From assembly GCA_035578905.1 (NCBI GenBank), contig JAQJVL010000160.1, positions 1,773,560 to 1,837,559 of the forward strand: a DNA stretch of 64,000 nucleotides, given 5' to 3'. Shown here piece by piece: positions 33,506 through 44,561 of the stretch (the first letter of the stretch is position 1; each line of letters starts with the position of its first letter). Origin of the DNA: Stictocephala bisonia (lineage: Eukaryota; Arthropoda; Insecta; Hemiptera; Membracidae). The position numbers and the translations under genes are program-made. Under the pieces are notes generated by a model. It did not search any database and was not told the DNA's origin. It worked only from the letters and a program-made list of their open reading frames with translations.

Positions 33506-33779
33506 AGTCCCACCTACTTAAGTAAACGTTACTTGTACCACTCTTTTAGCTCACACACGATATTCAATATTCACACACGACACACTCCAAAGCACGGTGC
33601 AAAGCACAACGAACAACCAAATAACAAGTAAGACGCACTCAGATTCGCACTCCACGCAGCCCGGATACTGACTGACTGACTGAGCGAGTGAGCGGTAGGA
33701 ACAATGTAATGCGACGAGCTCGTCAAGATTTGCAACCCCCACCCCCCGGCTGCAGCAGTGGTGCACTAGACAAGAGTTC

Positions 33780-33991
33780 GGCCTGACCTTGAACCCGGCA
33801 AAACTAGTTTATCCGTACGCTACCCGGTCAAACTAGTTTGGCCTAACAATTCAACCAGGCTAAACTAGTTTATCCTAACGCTATTGGGCCCAACTAGTTT
33901 AGCCTGGGGAAAAAAGGCCAAACTAGTTTATCCTAGGGCGGTCAGGAAAAACTAGATCATCCTAGTCCAAACTAGTTTTTCCTAAAATCGG
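33780..33991 (-). repeat. Right terminal inverted repeat with AAACTAGTTT array
   Basis: Palindrome copies start at 33801, 33830, 33862, 33890 (one mismatch), 33920, 33948 (AAACTAGATC) and 33969. Spacings of 28-32 bp, with a shorter outermost step of 21, mirror the left end (20, 29, 30, 30). The right repeat is longer than the left. Confidence 0.85.
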
Positions 33992-34215
33992 AAAAATAGG
34001 TGAAAATAAAAACTTCAAACTAAATAAATCTTATATTTATTATATTAAATTAATTAGGCCTATGAATCCATAAAGCATTTCAACGAGTAATTTCACTCTT
34101 GATCAAATGGAATTTGTTTGGAAAAGACCGTTTAAAAATAACTGTTACATTTGAACACGCGTGATCATTTGTCCGATTCGAAAAAAAACATCGTTCTAAA
34201 GTGATTAAAACCAAC

Positions 34216-34251
34216 ATGGCTGACAGCCTCTGCAGACTCTTAAGGTTGTAA
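34216..34251 (+). promoter_or_regulatory. YY1-like initiator / short upstream ORF before the Tc1-like frame
   Basis: 'CCAACATGGCTGACA' resembles the YY1-type start motif of TATA-less promoters. The ATG also opens a 12-codon frame (MADSLCRLLRL) that closes 56 bases before the main ATG at 34308. Either role is inference. Confidence 0.3.
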
Positions 34252-34307
34252 AATTAGTGAACGTAAATCCTAAATAGTTTATTTGTTTAGTGGTTCCTAC
34301 CTGAACT

Positions 34308-34658
34308 ATGGCTCGCTTTATTCCTAAAGTAGCCCTAGGAAAAACTACTAGAAGTCAGGCTAGGGAAATTATTTGGAGAGTAAGTGAGTTCATGGCGAAT
34401 GAGGTCAAATTAAGAGCTGAACAACGAATCCCCGTAAAAAAATCGTTAGAACGAACTGCAGTTGCATGTGGCATTTCAAAAACACTTATAAAGGAAATTC
34501 GGCGTGAAAAGTGTTTACTGGACACTCCATCGAAAGGAGAGTGTTCGTTCACAACTCCCAAAAAATACAAGAGAAAAATAACAGCGTCAGAACTAGACGA
34601 TTTCGACAAATGTGTCGTTAGAAGGACCGTCCAAGAGTTTAAGAAAACTGACGAGTAA
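34308..34658 (+). CDS. Tc1/IS630-like transposase N-terminal domain (DNA-binding part only)
   Basis: Open for 116 codons from ATG 34308 (MARFIPKVALGKTTRSQARE). The pattern 'TRSQAREII..V..FM.NE', then a helix-turn-helix stretch 'ERTAVACGISKTLIKEIRRE', then 'ELDDFDKCVVRRTVQEF', is the N-terminal DNA-binding part of a widespread family of invertebrate Tc1/IS630-type transposases. In full-length members the last motif is followed by 'Y...E..PT' and the DDE catalytic domain. Here the frame stops right after EFKKTDE, and no DDE domain follows. It may be a truncated copy, a first exon (a weak donor, GTAACT, overlaps the stop), or a stand-alone DNA-binding protein kept open by selection. No internal stops or frameshifts, unlike every RT relic in the window. 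Confidence 0.6.
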   Translation: MARFIPKVALGKTTRSQAREIIWRVSEFMANEVKLRAEQRIPVKKSLERTAVACGISKTLIKEIRREKCLLDTPSKGECSFTTPKKYKRKITASELDDFDKCVVRRTVQEFKKTDE

Positions 34659-34671
34659 CTTCCAACTCGTC
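34648..34671 (+). terminator. 8-bp stem-loop spanning the stop codon, followed by an AATAAA signal
   Basis: TGACGAGT and ACTCGTCA pair perfectly around an 8-base loop, at the stop codon of the Tc1-like frame. AATAAA follows near 34695. It may mark an mRNA 3' end or the break point of a truncated element. Confidence 0.35.
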
Positions 34672-35079
34672 ATTTTTATTTTAAACCAATTTAAATAAAA
34701 ATTATATGTATTTTAACGATATGGGAAATCACAGAAATATTTTTCTTAGTGACAGTAAGAAGTATATATTTCTTATTTACTTAATTTCAATTAAAGTTAT
34801 TAATTGATTTATAATTTTTATGATATATGTAATTGTTGTTATTGACATACGTTTTAATTTGTTAACCTTCAACCTCTTAATCTATTTGATGTTTTTATTT
34901 TAAATACTGGTCTAATTATAAGAGATACCAAAATACAAATACTGTACTCCGTAAACGCGTAAACAATCACACTTTACGATCTGTCTCTGACCACCTCGCT
35001 CAGAGTCGATGTTTTTATATGACTAGTAGGCCAGCCAGGAGGCCGGACCTTCAGCGCGCGTACTGTACCAGTGTGTGAG
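34672..35079. other. AT-rich spacer with a GC-rich right end
   Basis: Nothing coding-like. The patch at 35010-35070 (GGCCAGCCAGGAGGCCGG) is GC-rich. Confidence 0.4.
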
Positions 35080-35960
35080 AGTTAAGGGTCATCTCAAGAA
35101 TTACATTGTCTTTCTTTTTGGCAAAAATTGTGGACACATCAGCATAAAGTACATAGTTTACAGGTTGATTACTGGGAAGATAATGGATTACTACTATGAA
35201 CAAGAAAGGTCCAAGGACCCATCCATGTGGACTCCTACAGCCACTCCTTTCAGAGAAGAAGACTTCCCTTTAACAGAAACAAATTGATGTCTGTTCATCA
35301 AGTAAGATATCAAAATGTTTATTGAGTTGTCTTATACTACATAAAACTGCAAATTTTTTAGCAATATATGAATAGGTATACAATCAAGAGCCTTTGTTAA
35401 ATCATAAAGAAACGTAGAGACGGTTTCTTTGCCTTTAAAAGCATCAATTACAGAATTCACTATATACATTATTTCCCGGTATAAAGCAAAATTTGGAGTC
35501 ATTTATTAATTTACTGGATTCAAAAAAGATATTCAATTGTTTCACGATGAGCGACATGAAAACTTTGGAAAATATTGGAACAATAAAAATATAGTAGTAA
35601 TTCTCACTTTGAGTTTTATCACCCTTCTGAAAAACCTGAAGTATTATAAAAATGTTTAATTGGTCAGAAAAGTATCCTGCCAAGAGGCATTTATTGAAAA
35701 TAAATGAAAGTGGTTTGGCAATTAAATGAATGGTAATTTTAATAATGATATTTGTAAGCCAATAATGATCCATTGTTTTTGATTTGAGAATTTTTTTACC
35801 TGATTTATTACCTGTTCTGGTGTGATGAGCCTCCATTGAAATTTACTGTTTCTCATAGGTGTGCTGGCACTGAGTAAGTCCATTGCTGTTAACACACATA
35901 ATACATTTAACAACATTCTTGGTCATAAGGTATGAAATTTACATAATAAAAAAAAATCTT
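35080..35960 (-). pseudogene. Non-LTR reverse transcriptase fragment, duplication unit 1
   Basis: Minus strand. The upstream part of an RT domain: 'TIHLIAKPLSFIFNKCLLAG' and 'IVPIFSKVFMSLIVKQL' (equivalent to the 'YRPISLLP..SK..E' motif), then 'FCFIPGNNVYSEF', then 'VLGPFLFIVVIHYLPSNQPV' and 'YVLYADVSTIFAKKKD' in other frames. The catalytic YADD is YADV (35135-35146): the second Asp is lost. Several frameshifts and stops. Its 5' three quarters are duplicated next door (36217-37192). Confidence 0.75.
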
Positions 35961-37192
35961 TTGTACTTTGAATTAATATTGTCTTTTGTTGTTCTTTTTA
36001 GGAATAAAAAATTGATAACGTCAACGTGATCACTGTTATGAAACATGTCATATGCTAATCATTCCTATAATCTTTAAATTTTAAATAATTATTAACACGG
36101 ATAAGCAACTACCCTTTTCTACAACGTTAGTCGTAAAACTTGTCCACATAATAGTAAGGGTTTACAATATTTATTGAAATTAGAGCTAATGTCGAGATAT
36201 TAAAGAACAAAAATTGCCACTCCTTTCAGAGAAGAAGACTTCCCCTTAACAGAAACAAATTGATGTCTGTTCATCAAGTAAGATCTCAAAATGTCTATTG
36301 AGTTGTCTTGTACTACGTAAAACTGCAACTTTTTTTAGCAATATGTGAATAGGTATACAATCAAAAGCTTTTGTTAAATCATAAAGAAACATACAGACAG
36401 TTTCTTTGCCTTTAAAAGCATCAATTATAGAATTTAGTATATGGATTATTTCCCAGTCTAAAGCAACATTTGAAGTCAGTTATTAATTTACTGGATTAAA
36501 AAAAGGTATTCAATTGTTTCACGTTGAATGACACGAAGACTTTGGAAAATATTGGAACAATAAAAATTGGGCGGTACTTCTCACATTGAGTTTTATCACC
36601 TTTTTTAAAACCTGGTAGTATTTTCAAAATGTTTAACTGTTCACGAAAATATCCTGCCAAGAGGCATTTATTGAAAATAAATGAAAGTGGTTTGGCAAAT
36701 AAATGAATGGTCATTTTAATAATGATATTTGTAAGCCAATAAAGATCCATTATTTCTGAATTTGAGAATTTTGTTATCTGATTTATTTAATGTGACGAGC
36801 CTCCATTGAAATCGACTGTTTGTCATAGGTGTGCTACCACTGAGTAAGTCCTTAGCTGTTAATACACATAATACATTTAACATTATTCTTGGTTATAATA
36901 TATGTCATTTACATAATAAAAAATAAAATTTTATGTACTTTGAATTAATATTGTCTTTTGTTGTTGTTTTTGTTTTTAGGAATTAAAAATTGATAAAGTC
37001 AACGGGATCACTGTTATAAAACATAACATATGCTAATCATTCCTATAAACTTTAAATTTTAAATAATTATTAACAAGGATAAGCAACTACCCTTTCTCCA
37101 ATGTTAGTCATAAAACTTGTCCACATAATAGAAGGGTTTACAATATTTATTGAAATTAGAACTAATGTCGAGATATTAAAGAACAAAAATTG
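35241..37192 (+). repeat. 976-bp direct tandem duplication
   Basis: Boundaries: unit 1 begins ACAGC/CACTCC, the junction reads AATTGC/CACTCC (36217), and unit 2 ends AATTGC/ATGGG (37192). Two bases (GC) are shared at all three points, a microhomology typical of replication slippage or end joining. Confidence 0.85.
36217..37192 (-). pseudogene. Non-LTR RT fragment, duplication unit 2
   Basis: A direct tandem copy of 35241-36216 (offset 976 bp) with scattered substitutions (very roughly 8% by eye). The 84-codon frame at 36496-36750 (TIHLFAKPLSFIFNKCLLAG, YRPIFIVPIFSKVFVSF) preserves the RT N-terminal motif better than unit 1 does (YRP instead of YYI). The unit lacks the catalytic-motif part, because the duplication break lies between 'GV' and 'YADD'. 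Confidence 0.8.
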
Positions 37193-38250
37193 CATGGGTG
37201 GGTACACAATTTTAAAATTTGTATATTACATTCCTAAGGAATCAAAATATATGTGACTATTTTCAAATAGGACTATTACAGATTTTAACGATTTCTTTAT
37301 GTTAAAAACTATTTAAAAAGTTTATAAACTGACTGATGACTTAACAGTTGAAAAGGAATAGTTAAAACTTCCTTTTACTGTGCTATTTTAAAACACTAGC
37401 TATTAAAACAACGTAAAAACAGTCCTTTTTTTGAAAGATAAAAAATAAGTTCAATAATTGTATGTAAAATATGACTGAGGTGTACTTTTATAGTTTTACT
37501 TTTGTTGGTACTATTTAACTATTATAACTTTAAAAATATTGGGGATTTATTAAAAAAAATACCTAAGCATATTTGTTTCAATAAATCATGTTCTTTAAAT
37601 AAAAATGTATTGTTACACTTTAAAAGGTAAAATACACTAAAATCAGCAGTCCAAACAATACCTTACGCTTTGGGTCTCCCTACATTATTGAGCAAATAGA
37701 GGCCATAAAATGTAGAGATCCTCAACATATGTTTCTATTTTCTAGTTTAGAAAAATCGAACATAACTTTTTTTATATATGATTCAAATAATTTTGATATA
37801 TTATTTAGATTTAAATATTGGACTACAGTTTTAATTAACAGATTATTTACTTTATTTATGATGGTACTGGCCCTATGTATTTAAACGTTCTAAATATTAG
37901 AGTAAATACATAACAGGTAATCTCGATAAAGATTTATTTGAGATATTAGAACTTCGGTGATCCAGCCAAACGCCCAGCAGCTGCTAATTGAGGTTTAGTG
38001 GCCGGATTGCCGGAGATTTATGGTTTAGTGGTGATTTTCACTTAATTGATCCAGACTTGACAGCCGGTTCTTGATCACTTAATTTACTAACAAAATATAT
38101 AAATCACAAAATTTATCAAACAGTCAAACCTAAACAAAGAAAAGAAAAACTTATTATATATAATTTGTATTAGTTTTATCTGATAATACGAATATTTCCG
38201 GCAGTAATTGCTCATCTTGGACAGACTTTCTTGGTTTTACATGCTTTTAT
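37193..38250. other. AT-rich intergenic DNA
   Basis: Nothing recognised. Confidence 0.5.
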
Positions 38251-38261
38251 TCATTATTATT

Positions 38262-38322
38262 CCCTCAACATTTTGTCCCCAAGTAGCTGGGTTACAGCAC
38301 TACAACACCAGTGTCGACTTAA
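38262..38322 (+). repeat. R1 right-end fragment
   Basis: 'CATTTTGTCCCCAAGTAGCT' and 'GGGTTACAGCACTACAACAC' match the right end of R1. Confidence 0.6.
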
Positions 38323-38572
38323 ATAATCATTTTAAAAATTATTATGTAACTTTAAAAAACCGTTTGACTTATAACCTTGTAGATTTGTGAGAATCATATC
38401 AATATGGTTCTATTGATGAGCAAATTTAATTGAAATATTAATGTCTCTGACTTCAACTTACGTTTCAAGTCCTAATGTTGACAATCATGATATATACTTT
38501 AATCACGTATGCACTGATGTTCCCTTGATTACTTAGGTGAAAGGTACCAATATACAATCAATATTGACGGGA

Positions 38573-38715
38573 TGTTGGCTCAGTGTGGAGGGATTGTCTG
38601 AGATTTAAGTTCCCAAATGAGCTTAATGAGTTGGTACTTCGCTAGTTGAATAAAGTTCACGCATAGTCTTGTAGGTCCGTGTGAACTGGCAAACGAAGAT
38701 ATACAAAGAAATATT
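38573..38715 (+). mobile_element. SINE, copy 4 (head decayed)
   Basis: The body 'GTTGAATAAAGTTCACGCAT' and 'GTCCGTGTGAACTGGC' matches the SINE at 7.72 kb. The head keeps only 'TTGGCTCAGTG'. Confidence 0.6.
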
Positions 38716-38812
38716 ATCACATATAATATTTAGTACTTTATTTCAATGTAAGTTTCTCCATGTAAGTATAGAGGCAAATTTAGCAAATAAATAAAGTGTA
38801 CATGTTTGTTGT

Positions 38813-39322
38813 GAATTACGAGGTGATGGTGAACTACGTTTGAAGTGAGAATTACGAGGTGATGATGAACTACGTTTGAAGTGAGAATTACTAGGAGATG
38901 ACGAACTACGTTTGAAGTGTGAATAACGAGGTGATGATGTACTACATTTGAAGTGTGAATTACGAGGGGATGACGAACTACGTTTGAAGTGTGAATAACG
39001 AGGTGATGACGAACTACGTTTGAGTCTGAATTACGAGGTGATGATGAACTACGTTTGAAGTGTGAATTACGAGGTGATGACGAACTACGTTTGAAGTAAT
39101 AATTACGAGGTGATAAATAACTACGTTTGAAGAGAGAATTACGAGGTGATGAAGAACTATGTTTGAAGTGTGAATTACTAGGAGATGAAGAACTACGTTT
39201 GAAGTGTGAATTATAAGGTTATGACGTACTACGTTTGAAGTGAGAATTACGAGGTGATGATGAACTACGTTTGAAGAGTGAATTATGAGGGGATGACGAA
39301 CTAAGTTTGAGGTGAGAATTAC
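38813..39322 (-). repeat. 36-bp tandem repeat, about 14 copies (not M36)
   Basis: Plus-strand unit: GAATTACGAGGTGATGATGA then ACTACGTTTGAAGTGT. Because 36 is a multiple of 3, the minus strand stays open for 121 codons as a 12-residue repeat (SNVVRHHLVIHT-type). One isolated unit lies at 56.62 kb. I take it as a minisatellite, not a gene, since changes do not favour silent positions by eye. Confidence 0.9.
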
Positions 39323-40120
39323 GCAAATGATCGGAACGAATTTGAATTCAACATAAGTTGAGAGGTGGTGAGAAAGCAAGACCTAGAATTGAGTATAATT
39401 TAATACATCGACCAATGTGATTCCTATTGATGAACAAATAATTTACTGTTTTAAATTTAATTTTAACTGTAAATTTTTGATGTATGATTGAACTAAATAT
39501 CATTAATGCACACAAGATTATTTACATTAATAATGCAAATAATTTCACTGCGTTTATTTATATAAAAATAAATATGGTGTGATCTAAGAAAAATTTGTTT
39601 AGGTTTTTAAAACAAAATATAATTCATTATAAACAATCCTTAAATATATGTTAAAAAGAGAATCATTTAATCTCAACTGGTGATTTATTTTTTCATCGTA
39701 AATTAAGAATATGAGAGAAAGCAATTGTTAGAAGTTATTCATAATTCATACCATCTAGTGCCCAATATTGTTTAACTCGATGTAAAAAATAGGACTTCCT
39801 TCTTTTATAAATTCACTTTAAGGTGTTGGTCCGAGACTAGTTGCAAGTAGAAGTTTTCACACCTGGCTTTGCCTGGTTAAGAAGATCTTTAATTTGAGTA
39901 AGTACAATATTTTATTAATTTCCAAACCTACATCATTATTAATCTAAATCTCAAAGTCATTTCTTATCAGTATCTATATACCAATACAGCTTCTATACAT
40001 CGCATGGCTCCTAATTTACATTTTAAACATATAAATAAATATGGATTGGCTTTGGCACTTTAACATTATATATTAAGTTTATTTATATTTTATAGCAATA
40101 CTTATAAGTGTTTCAAAGGA
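39323..40120. other. AT-rich intergenic DNA
   Basis: A possible weak exon ending at a GTAAGT donor near 39896 is too short to support. Nothing else seen. Confidence 0.4.
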
Positions 40121-40124
40121 CATA

Positions 40125-40965
40125 ATTTTATGACAAAACAGTTTAAGAAGAGCGTCACCAAGTTAAATGTGTGTTTCCGTGACACAATTACTCTGTCAGA
40201 CAGAGGAAACGGAAATGTTCCCTCTGAAATACTGTTACACTTATAACATTGTGGCAATAAAAAACTATACTTATATATAATATAATAACAAATGTTGAAC
40301 GTGAGTGGGATTTTAATGATTGCGATAAGTAAAACACTGTATATTACAAAAACGAATGTGTGGAGTGGTGCATATAAAATACTAATAGTGTACATAGTGA
40401 GGTACACTATTAGTATTTTCTATGCATATATCTAGTATATATCTAGGCTTGTCTTAAATGTATATTACCATCAGTTGATTTCTAGGCTTGAATTTTTAAT
40501 TTTTTATCATTTTAAATTTGCTCGTTAGTTGATTTTTCAAATTAATCTAATTTTTGCATGTACGAGTTTTTAAATTGATTTATTCAAGTGTGTTTTTTGT
40601 GTATATACGGTCTATTCAGGCTTTATTATATCTTGAGCCATTGATATAATGCATACATAAAACGTGGCTAAATGTAAATTGCTATTTCTACTGAATATTT
40701 AACTGATTTTCACTGTAAAACAAAACGTACAAAACATTTAAATTGGCTATGAAATTAGAATTGCTTCAAACTGGTGTTTGGAAAGATATACATGTATTTA
40801 GTTCAAAAGTTTTCAGAGTTCATCAGGGCGTAGATCAAACTTCTTGCAAGTTAGAGGAAATATCACTGGAGAAACATATCACCAACATATTGTCTCACAA
40901 GCTGAGAATAATACCAGCTGGTTATTGTGTTAGTATTAACGGACTTGCAGGAGTTACATAAGTTA
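40125..40965 (-). mobile_element. R4 element, copy 3 (inverted)
   Basis: Read on the minus strand, blocks match R4 copies 1 and 2 in the same order: 'CCAGTGATATTTCCTC' with flanks at 40810-40890, and 'CAGAGGGAACATTTCCGTTT' with 'CCTCTGTCTGACAG' near 40190-40235. The similarity stops exactly where the other copies carry their M36 unit. A hairpin (40370-40425) lies in this copy's extra sequence. Confidence 0.6.
40370..40425. repeat. Hairpin with 24-bp arms (one mismatch)
   Basis: Arm 40370-40393 pairs with 40402-40425, the inner 18 bp perfectly, around an 8-base loop. It is present in the R4 copy at 40 kb but not in the other two copies, so it is probably a small palindromic insertion. Confidence 0.75.
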
Positions 40966-43555
40966 GTTTTAGTCACTCATTAAAACTATTTAATGTTTAG
41001 TAATGAGTTAAAATACATTAAAATAAGATGTTCCACTAAAGTAAATAACAAAATCGTGTGTAAAATAAAAATGTTTACACCATAATTGAGATTGATGGTT
41101 TCTATATTTTATTTATGTTAACGTCTAATAACAATCAATTTACTCATCTGGAACGTAATTTGACTTCGAAGTAACAGTGAAATCGAAACAATTATTGCTT
41201 TTAGATGTGCATGGTAGCACAACATTATATATAATACGTGAAGCCATTTTTTGTCAACGCAACTCCTCCCTTATTTCTTGGCCAATTTAAACGATTGGAG
41301 TGTCAACAAATTTTCCTCAGTTCTTAGTTATACAATAAGGTCTTCATTCTTCAATATTAACACCCTGAAGGGTATGGGAAGCCCTCAAAGTACGTTTTTT
41401 GGAAATAAAAATAACATAAAAAAGGATTTAAATTAATCTAAAAGTGACAGCTTTTTAAGTGTAAATAATGATTTACAGAAAGTTTTAACAGCTGTTGGAA
41501 CGTAAACAATGGCGTTTATTATAATATATATATGCTTACATCCTTCCTTTTACCAGGGAAGGATTTATTTACATTCCACTTGGTTTTATTTACATTCAAT
41601 TTTAGGACTCCACTCTACTAGACTTCAATATTTCAATGGTAATAAAATGCAGTTATTTTATTTGTTAATTGTGATTTTACGTTGTCCTACTACAATTAAC
41701 CTATCATTTGTAGTCAAAAGTCACTGGCAGAGGCCGAAGGACGAAGTTTAACGATCGTAGTGAAGGAAGGGAGTTGGCACGTGAAGCGTGCAGGAGTGAC
41801 CCCTAGTAGTTAAATGATATTATTTGAACGGATAATAACTTATACATTACAGTAATATGGTGGTTGTATGTAGGGTAGAGTTTTATTCACTATTGGATTT
41901 TATTTTCAAGTTGGTAGGTATACTGAAGTGGTTTATCGTATTTTGATTAGAATCTCAGATTTTTGTATGATGTTTTGGATGTTTTCGACAGAAAAACTAT
42001 ATTACCCCAATTTTCCGGCAACTAAATGCAATTTCCCCTCGCGAACATAACTTCGAAATTTTCAAATGACAACAGGAAATTGATCAGTTAGATATGTTAC
42101 TACTGTATATATAATATATATATACAACCAATTTTACCTTTCTCTCATCAATAATTTGTTTCAATTTAATATATTGATCGTAACACTAGATCTATACATT
42201 TTGTCGACTTACAAACAGTAATAATAACATCCAAACAATAAATTCCTATCCAAAAATTCACACAAAGAGTTCAAAAAATGTTTTCTAAAGTACAACAACT
42301 AGGTTATATAAGATAAATGTTGGTTGTTTTATATGTGTCGCTTTGAATACTTACGATTTATTCAGTCAATATATAAAAAGTCCATTATCTATAAATAAAA
42401 CCAAATACAATTTACTGATTCCTCACAGTCTCTCAACACCTATTAGACCAAATATGGCAGTTGGCAAATATATACTTTATAGTTTTTAAATCATTAGTTC
42501 TTAGGACGGTTTTTAAAAAATATTTTTTTTTTCAAAAAGCTAAAATAAGGAGGAAATAAATATTCCTATACTGGCTAATCAGTCTTTGTCACCCTTCAAC
42601 GTATACTGAAATGATGAATCTCAGGACAGTTTAACTTGACATAAGATTTTTTTTGAAAAATATATGCGTAAATTGTTAAGAATAACAACAAAACTACCAT
42701 AGTTATGGGATTTGCTGGTGAAGTATGTAGGGGTGTCCCATAATATATAAATATAAGTTTCTCTAGATATTACTTTGAATGCCTTTGAAAAGGTGGGATG
42801 AATTATATTAAACATAGTCTATGAATATAAAATGTTAAAACACTCTTTTCCTCTTAATGCTGCTGTCAGGAATAATACCAGCTTACATACTTATTGCTAT
42901 ATAAATGCAAAAACACCGTTATAAAAAGAATACCTCTTAAATCAGTTATCTAATATTTTATTCACGTTTAAGGGTTTACTTCAGTGAATACATCACAAAA
43001 GGGTAATCCACAGTAATTTTCTTCTTTAAAATATTTTATTTGCAACCATTTCCCTATTCAAACCTGCATTATTCATAGTTTTTCAGCCCTCTTAAATTGT
43101 TTTACCTACTTTTTTGGTCCCTACTACATAATAAATAGTCACCTTTTACGACTAAATACATTATTTACATGAAAAAATAGTATTACCTAGAGTTTATCTT
43201 TATAAAATAGATTTACTTTTATATAAAGACACAAAGCACATAAACTGCAACCAGCAACCTGATACATAACCTAAAAATGGACTCCCTATTTCATCGGCCA
43301 ATACTAGAGTCAACATCCGTTTCCGACATCTTCCGATACGTAGAAACAATGAACAAAAGGATGGGCTATTTGAGTTTTGTGGTCTATGCCAAGAAAACCC
43401 CTCATCTGGGGCAGTTTACAATGTTGTTTTTACAACTGGCTATCACATAAATAATTGAACCTGCGTTTAGATGTAACAATATGAACCCATTTTTTATAAA
43501 TGGGACATAATCAAATGCTTATTTATTTTATTCTTTTAATTAATATGCTTAAAGA
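40966..43555. other. AT-rich intergenic DNA
   Basis: About 2.6 kb. Short open frames (41251-41436, 41509-41751, 42621-42815) show no family resemblance. No repeats recognised. Confidence 0.45.
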
Positions 43556-43915
43556 TATGGGTGCATAAGAGGTATGAATGAGTGAATGAATATTAATGAG
43601 AGAATTATTACTGACTGAAATAGAGATTTTAATGATAACTCATTCGTCAGAGTAATGAAGAGGCCCACAGCTTTACTTGGAATGCGAACCACATAGTGTT
43701 GCCAATTCATAAGTATGTCACTCCATTTTCTCTTCAGCATATTATCCAGAATCTAAATACCACCCAAGACCTTTATAGTAGGGTCACTGTTGATAAAAAT
43801 AATTAAGTGACGCCGTGTGCGTGTTAAAAGAAAATAGAACAGAACCTATCACCTGCAATCTCCACAATACTTTACACCAAGTAGCTGAATTACAACACTG
43901 TACGCCTGATGCCGA
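43556..43915 (+). repeat. Dispersed repeat family R1, copy 3
   Basis: Shares 'AATGAGTGAATGAATATTAA', 'CCCACAGCTTTACTTGGAAT' and the right end 'CACAATACTTTACACCAAGT', 'AGCTGAATTACAACACTG'. Full-length but diverged. Confidence 0.6.
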
Positions 43916-44560
43916 GAATATACTCACAATAAGAAAATTATATATTGAGGAAAAATAAGAATTAACAAATAAAATACAAATTAAATTTAATTGGAAGAAT
44001 ATTACAGCTAAAATAATTTAAATATTAGTTCTAAACAACATTTAAGTCTAAACTTTAAATATATTACACATCCTAAATATAATTTATATTTTAAAATGAA
44101 TTTTTTTCAGGAAATAAAGTATAAAATTTTCTGTAGTTACCTCCTTTTTAGTATAAAAATAATAAATTGTTTATTGTGGGTTTTGTAGGAAAAATATAAC
44201 GACTTCATTACATCATATAAATGACAACAATTTATTTACATTACATTGAATTTAATGATACTAAAGTCAGTACTAGTTTCGAATTTCTAAAAATCTAACA
44301 TTAAATCCTGTATAAATATTGTTTACATTTTATACATTTATTAGGTTTACTTCCAGTTTCTGTTGCTATTAAGTAATTTATAAGTTTAACGGTGGTCGTT
44401 CCAGTTTAGTTGCAGTAGGGTCACTCTTTATTGAGTAATTTATTTGATTTTTCAAGTAAGGTACTTGATGGTATCAGAAGTAACGGGGATTAATTTTAGG
44501 GGACACAGAAGTACGGCAGGATAGGGAGGATGTCAGGATCATGTGGGAAAGTTTATTGCC
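43916..44560. other. AT-rich intergenic DNA
   Basis: Nothing recognised. Confidence 0.5.
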
Positions 44561-44561
44561 A

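Larger units (their letters stand above)
31369..33991 (-). mobile_element. Cut-and-paste transposon with Gypsy/Ginger-type integrase (KRBA2-like)
   Basis: A 2.6-kb unit bounded by long inverted repeats and carrying a spliced minus-strand integrase gene. The outermost 83 bp of the two ends (31369-31451 and 33909-33991) are inverted copies with essentially one mismatch, and weaker similarity continues inward. Such close termini around one integrase gene are what a DNA transposon looks like, not an LTR element (no LTRs, gag, RT or protease). Ginger elements are known DNA transposons with Gypsy-like integrases. The KRBA2/SCAND3 integrases are related. I could not find a convincing target-site duplication next to the ends, so the true termini may differ by some bases. 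Good end identity suggests fairly recent activity. Confidence 0.75.

Noticed and set aside
31350..34000. TGT...ACA termini or an exact target duplication for the integrase element
   Set aside because: I inspected both flanks and could not match a direct repeat or such termini, so I do not claim them.
39823..39896. Small plus-strand exon ending at a GTAAGT donor
   Set aside because: Only about 24 codons, weak acceptor, no recognisable protein.
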